Position numbers and translations under genes: made by a program. From positions 248,001 to 312,000 of the forward strand of contig CAVWBK010000007.1 of assembly GCA_963753245.1 (NCBI GenBank): DNA of 64,000 nt, in the 5' to 3' direction. The DNA is from VRUE01 sp963753245 (GTDB lineage: Bacteria > Actinomycetota > Thermoleophilia > Solirubrobacterales > 70-9). The notes under the pieces were generated by a model, which was given only the letters and a program-made list of their open reading frames with translations, did not search any database and was not told where the DNA came from. Shown piece after piece: positions 51,782 to 60,347 of this stretch (its first letter is position 1; each line of letters starts with the position of its first letter).

Positions 51782-53023
51782 TCACCGAGCCGACGATCTT
51801 CGAGTGGATGCCGAATCCGTCCGCGGTGAGGATGATCCGGTACTGGTCCCCCGGCTTCGGTTCGCCGATGTAAATTGAGCCTTCCAGCGGCTGTGGCAGA
51901 GCCACCGTGTGGATGCTGACCGTCCCGATCTTGGCGTTGTCCGGGCATTCCTGCGGGCCCTCTGAAGTCGAAGTTGGCCTGCGCGTCGGTGCAGGCGCTC
52001 TGGCCATCGGCGGCGTCCGGGTTGACGGTCAGCCCTTCGGCGAGGGTAACCACAGACGGAGCGCAGCTCCGACGGCGAGACGGCAACGCCCAGGAATTGC
52101 TGATTGGAGAGCTCAAGATCGAGGCCGGAAGCGGAGTCGGCCGCACTGGTCGTCGGCCTGGCGCTGAGGACTGGCTTGAACACCTCGTTGAGGCAGCCTT
52201 CGATCAGTGGGTATTCATCGGTGGCTTCGGTGAGGTTGGCGAGGTCCTGATAGGTCTGGACCTCGAGCTGGCTGACCAGTTTTTGGCCGCTGCATACGGT
52301 CGGGTTATCGGTAAGCGGGTGGACCGCGTTTGGGGATTCGATTTTTTCCGACAGGCATTCCGTGGTGTCGATTCCCGGGCATCCCGCCGGCTTGCCGGGC
52401 GAACCCTTGGGGAAACGCTGCGCGTCGTGTTCGGAGGCGGCCGGGAATCCCCAGAAGATCAGCTTTGCCGAGGCGAGCGGAGCCAGCTCGGTCATGTTCG
52501 AGACCGTGAAGCGCAACCCGTAGTCGGTGGAGGAGCGGACGGTAACCGGGATGTTGATCGGGATATCCAGGGTCGGCACGATGAAGGCGAAGGTCGCCGT
52601 CTGATCGTCGGGCACTTCGAGGTCAAAGATCGGCGCCGTCCCGAGGCTGAAGTTCGGGTTGCCTTCGTAGTTCGCGTGGATCGTGATCAGGCCGACCTGC
52701 GAGCTCGAGGGGCATTGCTGCTGAGCGAAGTCGAGCGAGGTGCACTGGGGCACCGCTTCGGGGTTTCCGAAGACGCCCTCGGGAGTGTTGAAGATAACGT
52801 TGCGGGCGGCCTCGGGGGCGCCGGGGTTTTCCAGCGTGAACGAGGTTTCGATGTCCGGGTGCCCCCCGGCTTCGTGCGTGGAGATCGTCGATTCGAATTG
52901 TTTGATGCCCTCGCTCGCCTGGACTGGCGCGGCAAGCGCGGCGGGGCCGAGAAGGCCCAGCGCGAGGAGGGGGAGGAGGCGGCCCACAGCGAGCTTCTTC
53001 ATCGTTCCCTTGCTCATTGTCAT
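51782..53023 (-). CDS. A3 N-terminal open frame
   Basis: This continuous frame covers the signal peptide, the mature start with HEAGGHPDIETSF, and the first module with CPSSSQVG. Homology to A1 is lost after SPSELRS, near 52054, so the last 90 or so residues of the frame are not meaningful. The next pieces continue in other frames. Confidence 0.6.
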   Translation of the reverse strand: MTMSKGTMKKLAVGRLLPLLALGLLGPAALAAPVQASEGIKQFESTISTHEAGGHPDIETSFTLENPGAPEAARNVIFNTPEGVFGNPEAVPQCTSLDFAQQQCPSSSQVGLITIHANYEGNPNFSLGTAPIFDLEVPDDQTATFAFIVPTLDIPINIPVTVRSSTDYGLRFTVSNMTELAPLASAKLIFWGFPAASEHDAQRFPKGSPGKPAGCPGIDTTECLSEKIESPNAVHPLTDNPTVCSGQKLVSQLEVQTYQDLANLTEATDEYPLIEGCLNEVFKPVLSARPTTSAADSASGLDLELSNQQFLGVAVSPSELRSVCGYPRRRADRQPGRRRWPERLHRRAGQLRLQRARRNARTTPRSGRSASTRWLCHSRWKAQFTSANRSRGTSTGSSSPRTDSASTRRSSAR

Positions 53024-56000
53024 GCTCCTAGCCGCGCACGGTTCGATGGGGTTCCCTCACGATGCGAGTGGTGGTGGCGGGCCTTCTTGGTCTTCTTTGG
53101 GTGATGGCGCTTTACGCAGCGGCGGTTCTTGCGCACGAGGCCGTGCTTGCAGGAAGCCGGCTTCGAACCGCCTTCCCCCTTCTGGTTTCCGACCGCCCCC
53201 TGCAGGGTTCCGATGCCGGGCGGAGGGGGCTGCACGGTACCGGGGCCGTGGCACTCATCGGAGGCCTTACAGCGCGCCTTTTCGGGGAAATATTCGAAGC
53301 CACCGCCTTCACGAGCGTCGTAGAGCTTGACCAGGGACCCGTTCTGATCCTGGGGGACGAGCGTGTCGCGGGTGAAGAAGAATGCGTCCTTCCCATCGGC
53401 GGTGACGCCGAGGAGACTCGAGTTGAAGGGGCTGGTACCGGTCGAGATCAGTTCTGGGGCTTCCTGGCCCTGGCGGTTTTTGCCGTACTCGTAGGCATCG
53501 ATCTTGTTGTCGAGGTCACGCGCCGTGATCCCATCGGCGGTATTGAAGAAGGTCCGGCCGTCATCGGCGAGCCCGAGGCCCTTCGCCGGCAGCGAGGCTT
53601 CACCTTCGGCGACCGCGTTGGAGGGGTTGCACGACACGCAGACGAGTTCACGGCCGCTGTCGTCATAGCGGTAGACCTCGGTGTGCCCGCTGTTATCGAA
53701 GCTCTCCTTCAGCCGCTGCCTCGTCGGGAAGGCCGCGAACCTACCGGACGGCGTCACCTGGAAGTCCTTGTAGTTGTGGATTGCGGCCTGGGTTACGCCG
53801 TGGCGCACGAACGGATTGTCGATTACTTCGTAGGGAGTGGCGACGGCATCGAAGCTGAGGATCTTGCCGCTCGTTTCGCGCCCGACGTAGATGCGTTCGT
53901 CTTTGGCGTCGACCCCGATGCCCCGGCTGAATTCAAGCGAGCCGAATTTCTCTAGTTCGGTGCCGTCCGGCTCGAAGGCCATGACCGCGGAGCCGGTGAG
54001 GACGTAGACGATGCCCGTGGACGGGTCCGTCTGGACATTGGCGGCTGAAACGCCGCCCCCGAACGCTTTGCCGCTCTGGGTCGGGAACGAGCCGTCGAAC
54101 GAGCTGGTTGCGAACTGGCGGACTTCACCGCCGTAGTAGGGCCACTCGTAGACGTGACCCTCGGCTGAGACGTCGATGTTGCAGAGTTCTCCACCGGAAA
54201 CGTGGATGCCTTCCTGAGCTTCGTAGCTCAGGTTCGTCACACCGGTCACCGGCGGGACGAGCGCGGCTTTCGGTCGGAAGCGGGTGATTTTGTCCGAGTA
54301 GCTGCCGACGTAGACGTCGCCATTTGACTGATCGACCGCAACGCCACAGGCCTCTCCGAGGCCGGTGAGGGCACCGACTTCTTCGCCTTCGTTGTTGTAG
54401 ACGGCTACCTGTTCCCCGTTCGTCGCAACGTACATGTCGCCGCTGAGCGGGCTATTGCTGCTGTCGACGGCGATTTGGTTTTCCCCGTAGCCGTAGAAGG
54501 GCACGCCGCCGAGCACGTTTGAATTGGTCGCCCCGAATTTGACCGGTTCTCCGTTCGCGTTCCAGCGCGACACCTTTTCGTTGTCGCCGACGTAGAGGTC
54601 GCCGGTCTTCTGGTCCACGGCAAGAGAACCCGGGGTTTCGAAGCCGCCCAGGAACGAAGGGTTGGCGAGTTCGTGGCCCGGCGGAGGGGGCGGCGGCTTG
54701 CCGACGCTGGTGTCGACCGTCGCCACGAACCGCGGAGCTGAGCCCGGATTCGCCGCGTAGAGGTTCGGTTGGTCTTGTACCGGTTCGACCGTGCCGGAGT
54801 TATCCAGCTTCTCGGGGGAGACGAAGTAGATCGTGCCGCTACCGGAGGCCACCCCGCCGCCACCGGCGATCGCGACGGCATCGCAATTTTTCCCGCCTTC
54901 GACGGAGTTCCAACCACCGGCCGGGTCGCAGGCGTCCGTGTTACCCGCCCCAGCTCCGCTCGTGACCCGCGTCAGGGTCGCGGCCGTAGCCGTGACGTCT
55001 GCCCGGAAGATGTCCGCACTGGTGTCGGTGTCCTGATCCGTCGCCGTGCTCAGTGGGTCTTTAGTCGTGAAATAAACCATCGAGCCATCAGCGGTCATGC
55101 CATCGAAAAGTGCGCCCGAGGTGGTGCCCGGGGTCAGATCGATCGATTTGCGAGTGCCGGCGATGTGCATGTAGAGGTGGTAGTACTGGTTGCCATCGCC
55201 ATCAGGCGGCCCCACCGCTTCCCCGACAACCGCTCGTGACCCGTCGGCCGAGATGTCGAGCTCGGCGACCCCGGTCCCGTTGTGCATCGTGGTTTCGTCA
55301 GGCAGGGTGGAGATGACTTCGGTGCTCCCGGCGCTCAGGTTTCGCTCATAGAGCGTCGTATCGGTGCCGCTCGAGTTCGCTGCTTCCTCTAGCTTTGCCT
55401 CGGTGCCGAAGACGAAGTGGTTACCGTCCGCCGAGAAGTGCTTGCCGACGTAGCCGCTCGGTTCGGCGAACGCTTTTTCGCCGCCAACCATCCCCTCGAC
55501 CAGTTCTCCGTTCGAAAGTCGTAGCGGAATGTTCGTGGATTTGTCTGCGAAGCAGGGCGCGCAGATGTTGGGCCCCCCGAAGGCGAAGCTCGAGAGCGAC
55601 GGGCTGGCTTCCAGCAGCGAGGAGGCGAACGGCTTTCCGGCGTAGGGATTGTCCGATGGGATGCCGACGTATTCGGTCGACCAGCTTTCCGAGCCGCGGG
55701 TGGCAAGATATGGGTCCGGGCCGAGGTTCGCCGGCGCGCCGATCCCCGGAATCGCGCCGGCGTGGATTGAGTAGAGAGCCTCACCTTCGGCTTCGGGGTA
55801 GCCACCGAGCGGTTCTTGGCCCGGCGAGAGGTCCGATTCGACATCGTACCCACCGGCGTTCCCGGCCGATACCAGCTCATAGGCACGGCAGTCGAGTAGC
55901 AGAGCCGAACCGGTCTGCTGGCGGACATGTGCGTTCGGACAGTTGTCGCCGAACGTGACCCGCGGGAAGGTCGTGAAGGTGCCTTCTTCGGAGGATGTGT

Positions 56001-57573
56001 AGGGGCCGGACTGGTTCGAGGCCGAGATTCGGTAGTAGTAGGTCATCCCCCCTTCGAGCCCTTCCAACTTGGTGCTAACCGAGTCGAAGCCGGCGTCCGA
56101 ACCGGCGTCGAGTTCTTGGGTCGACGCGCAGGAGTTCGCGGAGCATGGTTGGGTCCCGTATTCGACCTTATATGTGGCGGGGGCCCCACCTGCGTCCACT
56201 TCGGCGTGGACCGTGGCGCTGTCGGCGTGGACGTTGGTGATATAGGCGGCTTGGGAGACAGGCACCGCTGAGGGGATGAAATGCCGGCTGCGACCGATCA
56301 CTTCGCCACCGGCGTTTTCGACCGTCAGCCTGTAGGAGTACTGGCTCCCCTCGTTGAGGCCCGAGAGCGTGGCAGTCACTTCCTGTTGGCCGGACCCGGT
56401 CAGCACATTGCCTTGGTCGCAGGGCTCTGATTTGCTCGGCGAGAATTCTGTCGGCCCGTATTCAAATTTGCAGCTCGTGGTGTTGACCGAGTCGGGGTTG
56501 ACGCTGCCGTGGACATCCACCGACGTGGCCTGGAAGTTCGACGCCGATTCCGTCGCCACGTCCGGAACGACCTTGGTCGGGCCGGGCGCAAAGATCCTGA
56601 GCTGCGAGCCGTCTCCCCAGTACAGCCGGTTCGTGCTGCTGTCGATCGCGATCCGCCCGTTGAAGGTGTTCGGGCTCCCGATGTTGACCTTGTTGATGCG
56701 GTTCCCACTCGAGTCATACTGCGAGATGTATTCAGCGTTTTCAGCTCCGTACTTCCCCACCAAGTAGACATCGTTGTCGCTGCGGTCGACGGCGAGATCG
56801 CCGCTGAAATTGGCGAGGTTGTAGAGCAGTTCGCCGCCGACGTTGTATTTGGCGGTTCCGTAGTAATTACCGAGATAGACGTCGTGATTCGTATCCAGCC
56901 CCCAGCCGCCTTCTCCGGCGGTTTCCGACCGAACGACCGTGCCGCGTTCTCCGTTGGACTTGAATTCACGCCAGAAGAGGAAACCGTTTTCTTCGTTCTC
57001 CCAGAGGTTCCCCTGTTCATCGACGGTGAGGTTGAAGGGGCCGAACTGAGCCGGTGTGACGTCGGCGGTCGTGAGTGGCCAGTTTTCGCCCGAATTTGCT
57101 TCGGTGACTTCTTCCCCATTTGGTTCAAAGGCGTGGATGTATTCTTCCGCGCCGCCACGAGCGATCATGTAGATGCGGCCCTGGTGGGGCCCGTTGCTGT
57201 TGTCAACCGCGAGCTTGGTGCCGGTCTCCGTGTTCGTGTTGGACGGGGGGAACGGATTGGCGCGGATCGAGGTGGCGCCGGCCAGCCCCGGCGCTGTCCA
57301 GGACGCCAGGGTTCCGTCAGACTTGAATTTCGTGATCTCCGGGAACCGATCTGCAACGTACACGTAGCCCGAATGTTCATCGACGGCGATGCTGCTTATT
57401 TCGAAGAGACCGGGATGTTCGACCAGTTCGCCTCCTTCGATCACTTTGCTCAGCGTGTGGGTTGTCACCGACCGCGCCGAGGCCTGCGCCACGCCGACGG
57501 CCAGAAGAAGCAGCGACCCGCAGAGGCCGATCAGGCCCAGCGCGCGCAGCCGGGCTCTACCAGTGCTCGCCAT
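53020..57573 (-). CDS. Family B giant secreted propeller protein B3 (long type)
   Basis: This 1517-aa exported protein starts at ATG 57571-57573, which overlaps the A4 stop (TGATG); a GTG one codon earlier is also possible. The signal peptide ends near residue 32. N-terminal NHL-like repeats (IAVDEHSGYVYVAD) are followed by two FN3-like domains with CKFEYGPTEFSPSKS and KVEYGTQPC. The family motif LDCRAYELVSAGNAGG lies near 565, then the TolB-like propeller, and a second NHL-like block near 965-1257 (LAVDQKTGDLYVGD). SDECHG near 1439 is followed by CKHGLVRKNRRCVKR and a His/Lys-rich tail. It is the counterpart of B1. Its stop overlaps the A3 start by four bases. Confidence 0.82.
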   Translation of the reverse strand: MASTGRARLRALGLIGLCGSLLLLAVGVAQASARSVTTHTLSKVIEGGELVEHPGLFEISSIAVDEHSGYVYVADRFPEITKFKSDGTLASWTAPGLAGATSIRANPFPPSNTNTETGTKLAVDNSNGPHQGRIYMIARGGAEEYIHAFEPNGEEVTEANSGENWPLTTADVTPAQFGPFNLTVDEQGNLWENEENGFLFWREFKSNGERGTVVRSETAGEGGWGLDTNHDVYLGNYYGTAKYNVGGELLYNLANFSGDLAVDRSDNDVYLVGKYGAENAEYISQYDSSGNRINKVNIGSPNTFNGRIAIDSSTNRLYWGDGSQLRIFAPGPTKVVPDVATESASNFQATSVDVHGSVNPDSVNTTSCKFEYGPTEFSPSKSEPCDQGNVLTGSGQQEVTATLSGLNEGSQYSYRLTVENAGGEVIGRSRHFIPSAVPVSQAAYITNVHADSATVHAEVDAGGAPATYKVEYGTQPCSANSCASTQELDAGSDAGFDSVSTKLEGLEGGMTYYYRISASNQSGPYTSSEEGTFTTFPRVTFGDNCPNAHVRQQTGSALLLDCRAYELVSAGNAGGYDVESDLSPGQEPLGGYPEAEGEALYSIHAGAIPGIGAPANLGPDPYLATRGSESWSTEYVGIPSDNPYAGKPFASSLLEASPSLSSFAFGGPNICAPCFADKSTNIPLRLSNGELVEGMVGGEKAFAEPSGYVGKHFSADGNHFVFGTEAKLEEAANSSGTDTTLYERNLSAGSTEVISTLPDETTMHNGTGVAELDISADGSRAVVGEAVGPPDGDGNQYYHLYMHIAGTRKSIDLTPGTTSGALFDGMTADGSMVYFTTKDPLSTATDQDTDTSADIFRADVTATAATLTRVTSGAGAGNTDACDPAGGWNSVEGGKNCDAVAIAGGGGVASGSGTIYFVSPEKLDNSGTVEPVQDQPNLYAANPGSAPRFVATVDTSVGKPPPPPPGHELANPSFLGGFETPGSLAVDQKTGDLYVGDNEKVSRWNANGEPVKFGATNSNVLGGVPFYGYGENQIAVDSSNSPLSGDMYVATNGEQVAVYNNEGEEVGALTGLGEACGVAVDQSNGDVYVGSYSDKITRFRPKAALVPPVTGVTNLSYEAQEGIHVSGGELCNIDVSAEGHVYEWPYYGGEVRQFATSSFDGSFPTQSGKAFGGGVSAANVQTDPSTGIVYVLTGSAVMAFEPDGTELEKFGSLEFSRGIGVDAKDERIYVGRETSGKILSFDAVATPYEVIDNPFVRHGVTQAAIHNYKDFQVTPSGRFAAFPTRQRLKESFDNSGHTEVYRYDDSGRELVCVSCNPSNAVAEGEASLPAKGLGLADDGRTFFNTADGITARDLDNKIDAYEYGKNRQGQEAPELISTGTSPFNSSLLGVTADGKDAFFFTRDTLVPQDQNGSLVKLYDAREGGGFEYFPEKARCKASDECHGPGTVQPPPPGIGTLQGAVGNQKGEGGSKPASCKHGLVRKNRRCVKRHHPKKTKKARHHHSHREGTPSNRARLGA

Positions 57574-60347
57574 CACCTACTACCCCCACTCCCCAGCAGA
57601 GCTCGGCCGTGGCGCTTCGCCTTCGCTTTCTTGCCACAGGGTGGGTTTATCGAGACCTGTGACTTCGCCAGCCGCCCATTCTGGCCGTTGAAGGTGACGG
57701 TCGCTTTCGGGTTGCTCTTGCAGATATCTCGGTCGTTGACCAGGAGGCCCTTCGCCCCACCGAGCAGGTTGAGTGTGAACTTGGTCACCGGTGCGTCCGG
57801 CACGCCTTCGAACGTCGTCCGCAGTCCCGCTCCCTTTGTCGTATCGATCCGACCGACCAAATCGATGTGGATCTGCCCGTTGAGATCGGCGACCACGTTC
57901 GGCAGCCCTTCCGTGGAAGAACGCAGATAGACGGGGCCTTCAAGCGGCTGGCCCAGCAGCGGCGTCTCGGCCCGGGCAAAGCCGATCTGCGAGGGCGCGG
58001 GGCAGGCGTTCGCCGCGTACTGGACTCTGGTGCAGGGCGAATTGAGGTGGGCGTTGTCGATCTGCTCTGAGTTGGGCAGTACCACGGTCACCTTCGAAAT
58101 GTTGGAGTTGCCCTGGGGTACCGACACTTCGGTGCGCAGCGCGGGGTTCTGTGTCCGCTTGGTGCCGCCGCTGACCTTGACCTTCAGCTGCGGCGCGAAG
58201 GGAAGTACCGAGCAGTCAGCGACCTGGAAGTGGGGCGAGAAGGAAGAAGACCCGCCCTGGTCGCCGGTGATCGTCGCGTTGACCGTGAACGGGTCGCAGT
58301 TGGTCGGGTTGAGGGTGAATCCTGGCCGGTTGAGCTGCAGTAGCACCGAGCGAGTCCTCAACACGACACCTTCCACGATCCGCGGAATCGGGTCGGATTG
58401 GGCGCTGATCTGGGCGTTACTCGGGTTGACCTTGAGCGAGATCCTGTCGACGATGTCACCGAGGTCATACGGCCCCGACACACCCGGGACGACGGTGACC
58501 AGACTGAGCGGGTCGCCCTTGTAGGGCCCGGCGAGGTAGACCTTGCCCGGAGCGTAGAATTGGTGGCTGCCGGCTCCGATCCCGGCGACCACGGTTCCAA
58601 CCTGGGACGTTGACGGGCAGCTGGAACTCTGGCGCTCGGTGACGCCGCTGCGACTCGGGTCGGAGGCCTGGGCGATCGCGGCCTCCGAGCAGTAGGGGAT
58701 GCCGGCCAGGGTCGCGGTGAAGCCGGGCGGAGTCGTCACGCCGATCGTGTTGAGGGCCTGGTCGCCGTCATTCCTGGTCAGGTCGACGAGGAAGGGTGAG
58801 TGGGCGCCGCCGGTCTTGTCGGTCACACCGGCCTGGAAGGTCGGGTTGAAAGGCAGGACGGAGCCCGGACAGGCGCTGCCTCCGGGCCCGGAATCGAGCG
58901 AGAAGACCTGAGACGAACCCTGCGGCGAGAGGAAATCGTCCCAGGGCGTGAATTCGCTGCTCACCGTGTAGGTATCGCAGTGGGTCGCGGTGGCCAACGA
59001 GGCTCTTTCGGAGCCGAACAGATGGATGTTCAGATCGGAGAACGGCGCCTGCGGGAGTTCGTCGAAGTGGACGGTCAGCTGGCCGGTCTGAGGATCCGGC
59101 CTGACCACGCCGACGAGCTTCACGTGGACATCGAATCCGTCGGCGATCAGGAAGATGCGGAACCTTTCACCCGGCTTGGGTTCGCCGATGTAGACGTATC
59201 CGGGAAGCGGCCCGGGCAGGGCCGAGCTGGTCAGCGACAGAGTCCCAATCTTCGCGTCTTCTGGACATTCGGCTTCTTCACGGCTGCCGAAACGTGCCTC
59301 AACATCGCTGCAGGCAACCTTGCCGTCGGCCGCGTTCGCGTTCAGGGTCAGGCCAGGCGGCAGTGCCAGGACATTGCTGCGCAACTCCGAAGGCGAGGGC
59401 ACGGTCGGGCTGCTCGTCTGCGGCACCTGAAGGTCGACGTCGAGCCCGGTCGCCGAGTCGGTCGCCGTCGTTGTCGGCTGCGCGAACAGGCTCGGGTTGA
59501 AGCTGAGCAAGTCGCACCCGTCGGTCTCCGGGTAGCTGGTTTCTCCATGGCTGAAGGCGCCGTCGTAGGACCGAACGTCCACCGTTCCCTTGAGCGGTAC
59601 CCCACAGGTGGTCGGGTTGGTCAGGAAAGGCCTTTCGGGGCTGGTCGACGGAACGCCGGGTGAGCATTTGCCGTTGAAGTTGAACAGGGGTTCGCAGCCG
59701 ATCGGAAGTCTTTCGTTTAGGTGTTCTTCGTTGGCGGGGACGCCCCACATTTCCTGATTCACGAAGGCGAGCGGGAAGGTGTGCTCAATGCCGAGAATTT
59801 CCACGTCGAGCCCGTAGTCGCTCTCCGTTCTCGGGCTGATCACCTCGTACACCGGTGAGGACAACAACGGGGTGAAGAAACCGAGCAGGCCCGCCTGACC
59901 GGGATGCGGGATCAGATTGTAGACCGGGATTTTGAACTCGAAGCAGCCTCCTCCCTGTCCAAAGCAGGGGGTCGAGGGGAGTTCGGTGTTGATGTGAAGG
60001 TCCGCTGTGCCGACCTGCGAGTCCGTCGGACATTCGAAGTTTCCGAAGTCGAGCGAACTGCAGCGCGGAGCCGCATGCGGATCACCGATGATCCCGGCCG
60101 GCAGGTGAAAGTGCAAGTCCGCCGGGTCATTGCAGTCGCAGCTCGGCGGCGGCACGTACTGAGTGGAGCGATTTCCGACCCAGAGGAAGATGTTGATATT
60201 CGGATGACCTCCGGCCGCTGTCGAGGAGGTCGAGACTTTGTACCCGAGGACCGGCGATTCCGCCTGTGCCAGTCCCGGCCCCACGAGGCAGGCCAGGCAG
60301 GACAAGATCATGCATGCGAACACCTTCATCGTCTTCCCCCTGCTCAT
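57573..60347 (-). CDS. Family A giant secreted repeat protein A4 (type II)
   Basis: This protein of about 924 aa is the counterpart of A2. It is exported (signal peptide through GLAQA) and has AAGGHPN and PPPSCDC at the mature start. The four modules have CPTDSQVG, CPEDAKIG, CPSTSQVG and CPAPSQIG. An extra pair of cysteines (CFGQGGGC) in the first module is not in A2. The end reads FNGQNGR followed by PPCGKKAKAKRHGR. ATG 60345-60347 overlaps the B4 stop (ATGA); ATG 60327-60329, with AGGGGGA upstream, gives a cleaner signal peptide and may be used. It is coupled to B3 downstream. Confidence 0.82.
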   Translation of the reverse strand: MSRGKTMKVFACMILSCLACLVGPGLAQAESPVLGYKVSTSSTAAGGHPNINIFLWVGNRSTQYVPPPSCDCNDPADLHFHLPAGIIGDPHAAPRCSSLDFGNFECPTDSQVGTADLHINTELPSTPCFGQGGGCFEFKIPVYNLIPHPGQAGLLGFFTPLLSSPVYEVISPRTESDYGLDVEILGIEHTFPLAFVNQEMWGVPANEEHLNERLPIGCEPLFNFNGKCSPGVPSTSPERPFLTNPTTCGVPLKGTVDVRSYDGAFSHGETSYPETDGCDLLSFNPSLFAQPTTTATDSATGLDVDLQVPQTSSPTVPSPSELRSNVLALPPGLTLNANAADGKVACSDVEARFGSREEAECPEDAKIGTLSLTSSALPGPLPGYVYIGEPKPGERFRIFLIADGFDVHVKLVGVVRPDPQTGQLTVHFDELPQAPFSDLNIHLFGSERASLATATHCDTYTVSSEFTPWDDFLSPQGSSQVFSLDSGPGGSACPGSVLPFNPTFQAGVTDKTGGAHSPFLVDLTRNDGDQALNTIGVTTPPGFTATLAGIPYCSEAAIAQASDPSRSGVTERQSSSCPSTSQVGTVVAGIGAGSHQFYAPGKVYLAGPYKGDPLSLVTVVPGVSGPYDLGDIVDRISLKVNPSNAQISAQSDPIPRIVEGVVLRTRSVLLQLNRPGFTLNPTNCDPFTVNATITGDQGGSSSFSPHFQVADCSVLPFAPQLKVKVSGGTKRTQNPALRTEVSVPQGNSNISKVTVVLPNSEQIDNAHLNSPCTRVQYAANACPAPSQIGFARAETPLLGQPLEGPVYLRSSTEGLPNVVADLNGQIHIDLVGRIDTTKGAGLRTTFEGVPDAPVTKFTLNLLGGAKGLLVNDRDICKSNPKATVTFNGQNGRLAKSQVSINPPCGKKAKAKRHGRALLGSGGSR

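Larger units (their letters stand above)
50282..53023 (-). pseudogene. Family A giant protein A3 (type I), interrupted by frameshifts
   Basis: Read across all frames, this is a full-length type I protein (about 913 aa) with signal peptide, four modules and the terminal GQNGK and Cys-ARRK tail, like A1. Frame changes occur near 52054, 51965, 51742, 51625, 51595, 51540, 51515, 50970 and 50934. The ones at 51965, 51742, 51595, 51540 and 50934 fall at short runs of one base (TT, CC, T6, G4, GG), and the codons between them remain in good homology with A1. So it may be an intact gene with sequencing errors. It starts at an ATG overlapping the B3 stop (ATGA); ATG 53017, with AGGAG seven bases upstream, is an alternative. 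Confidence 0.75.
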
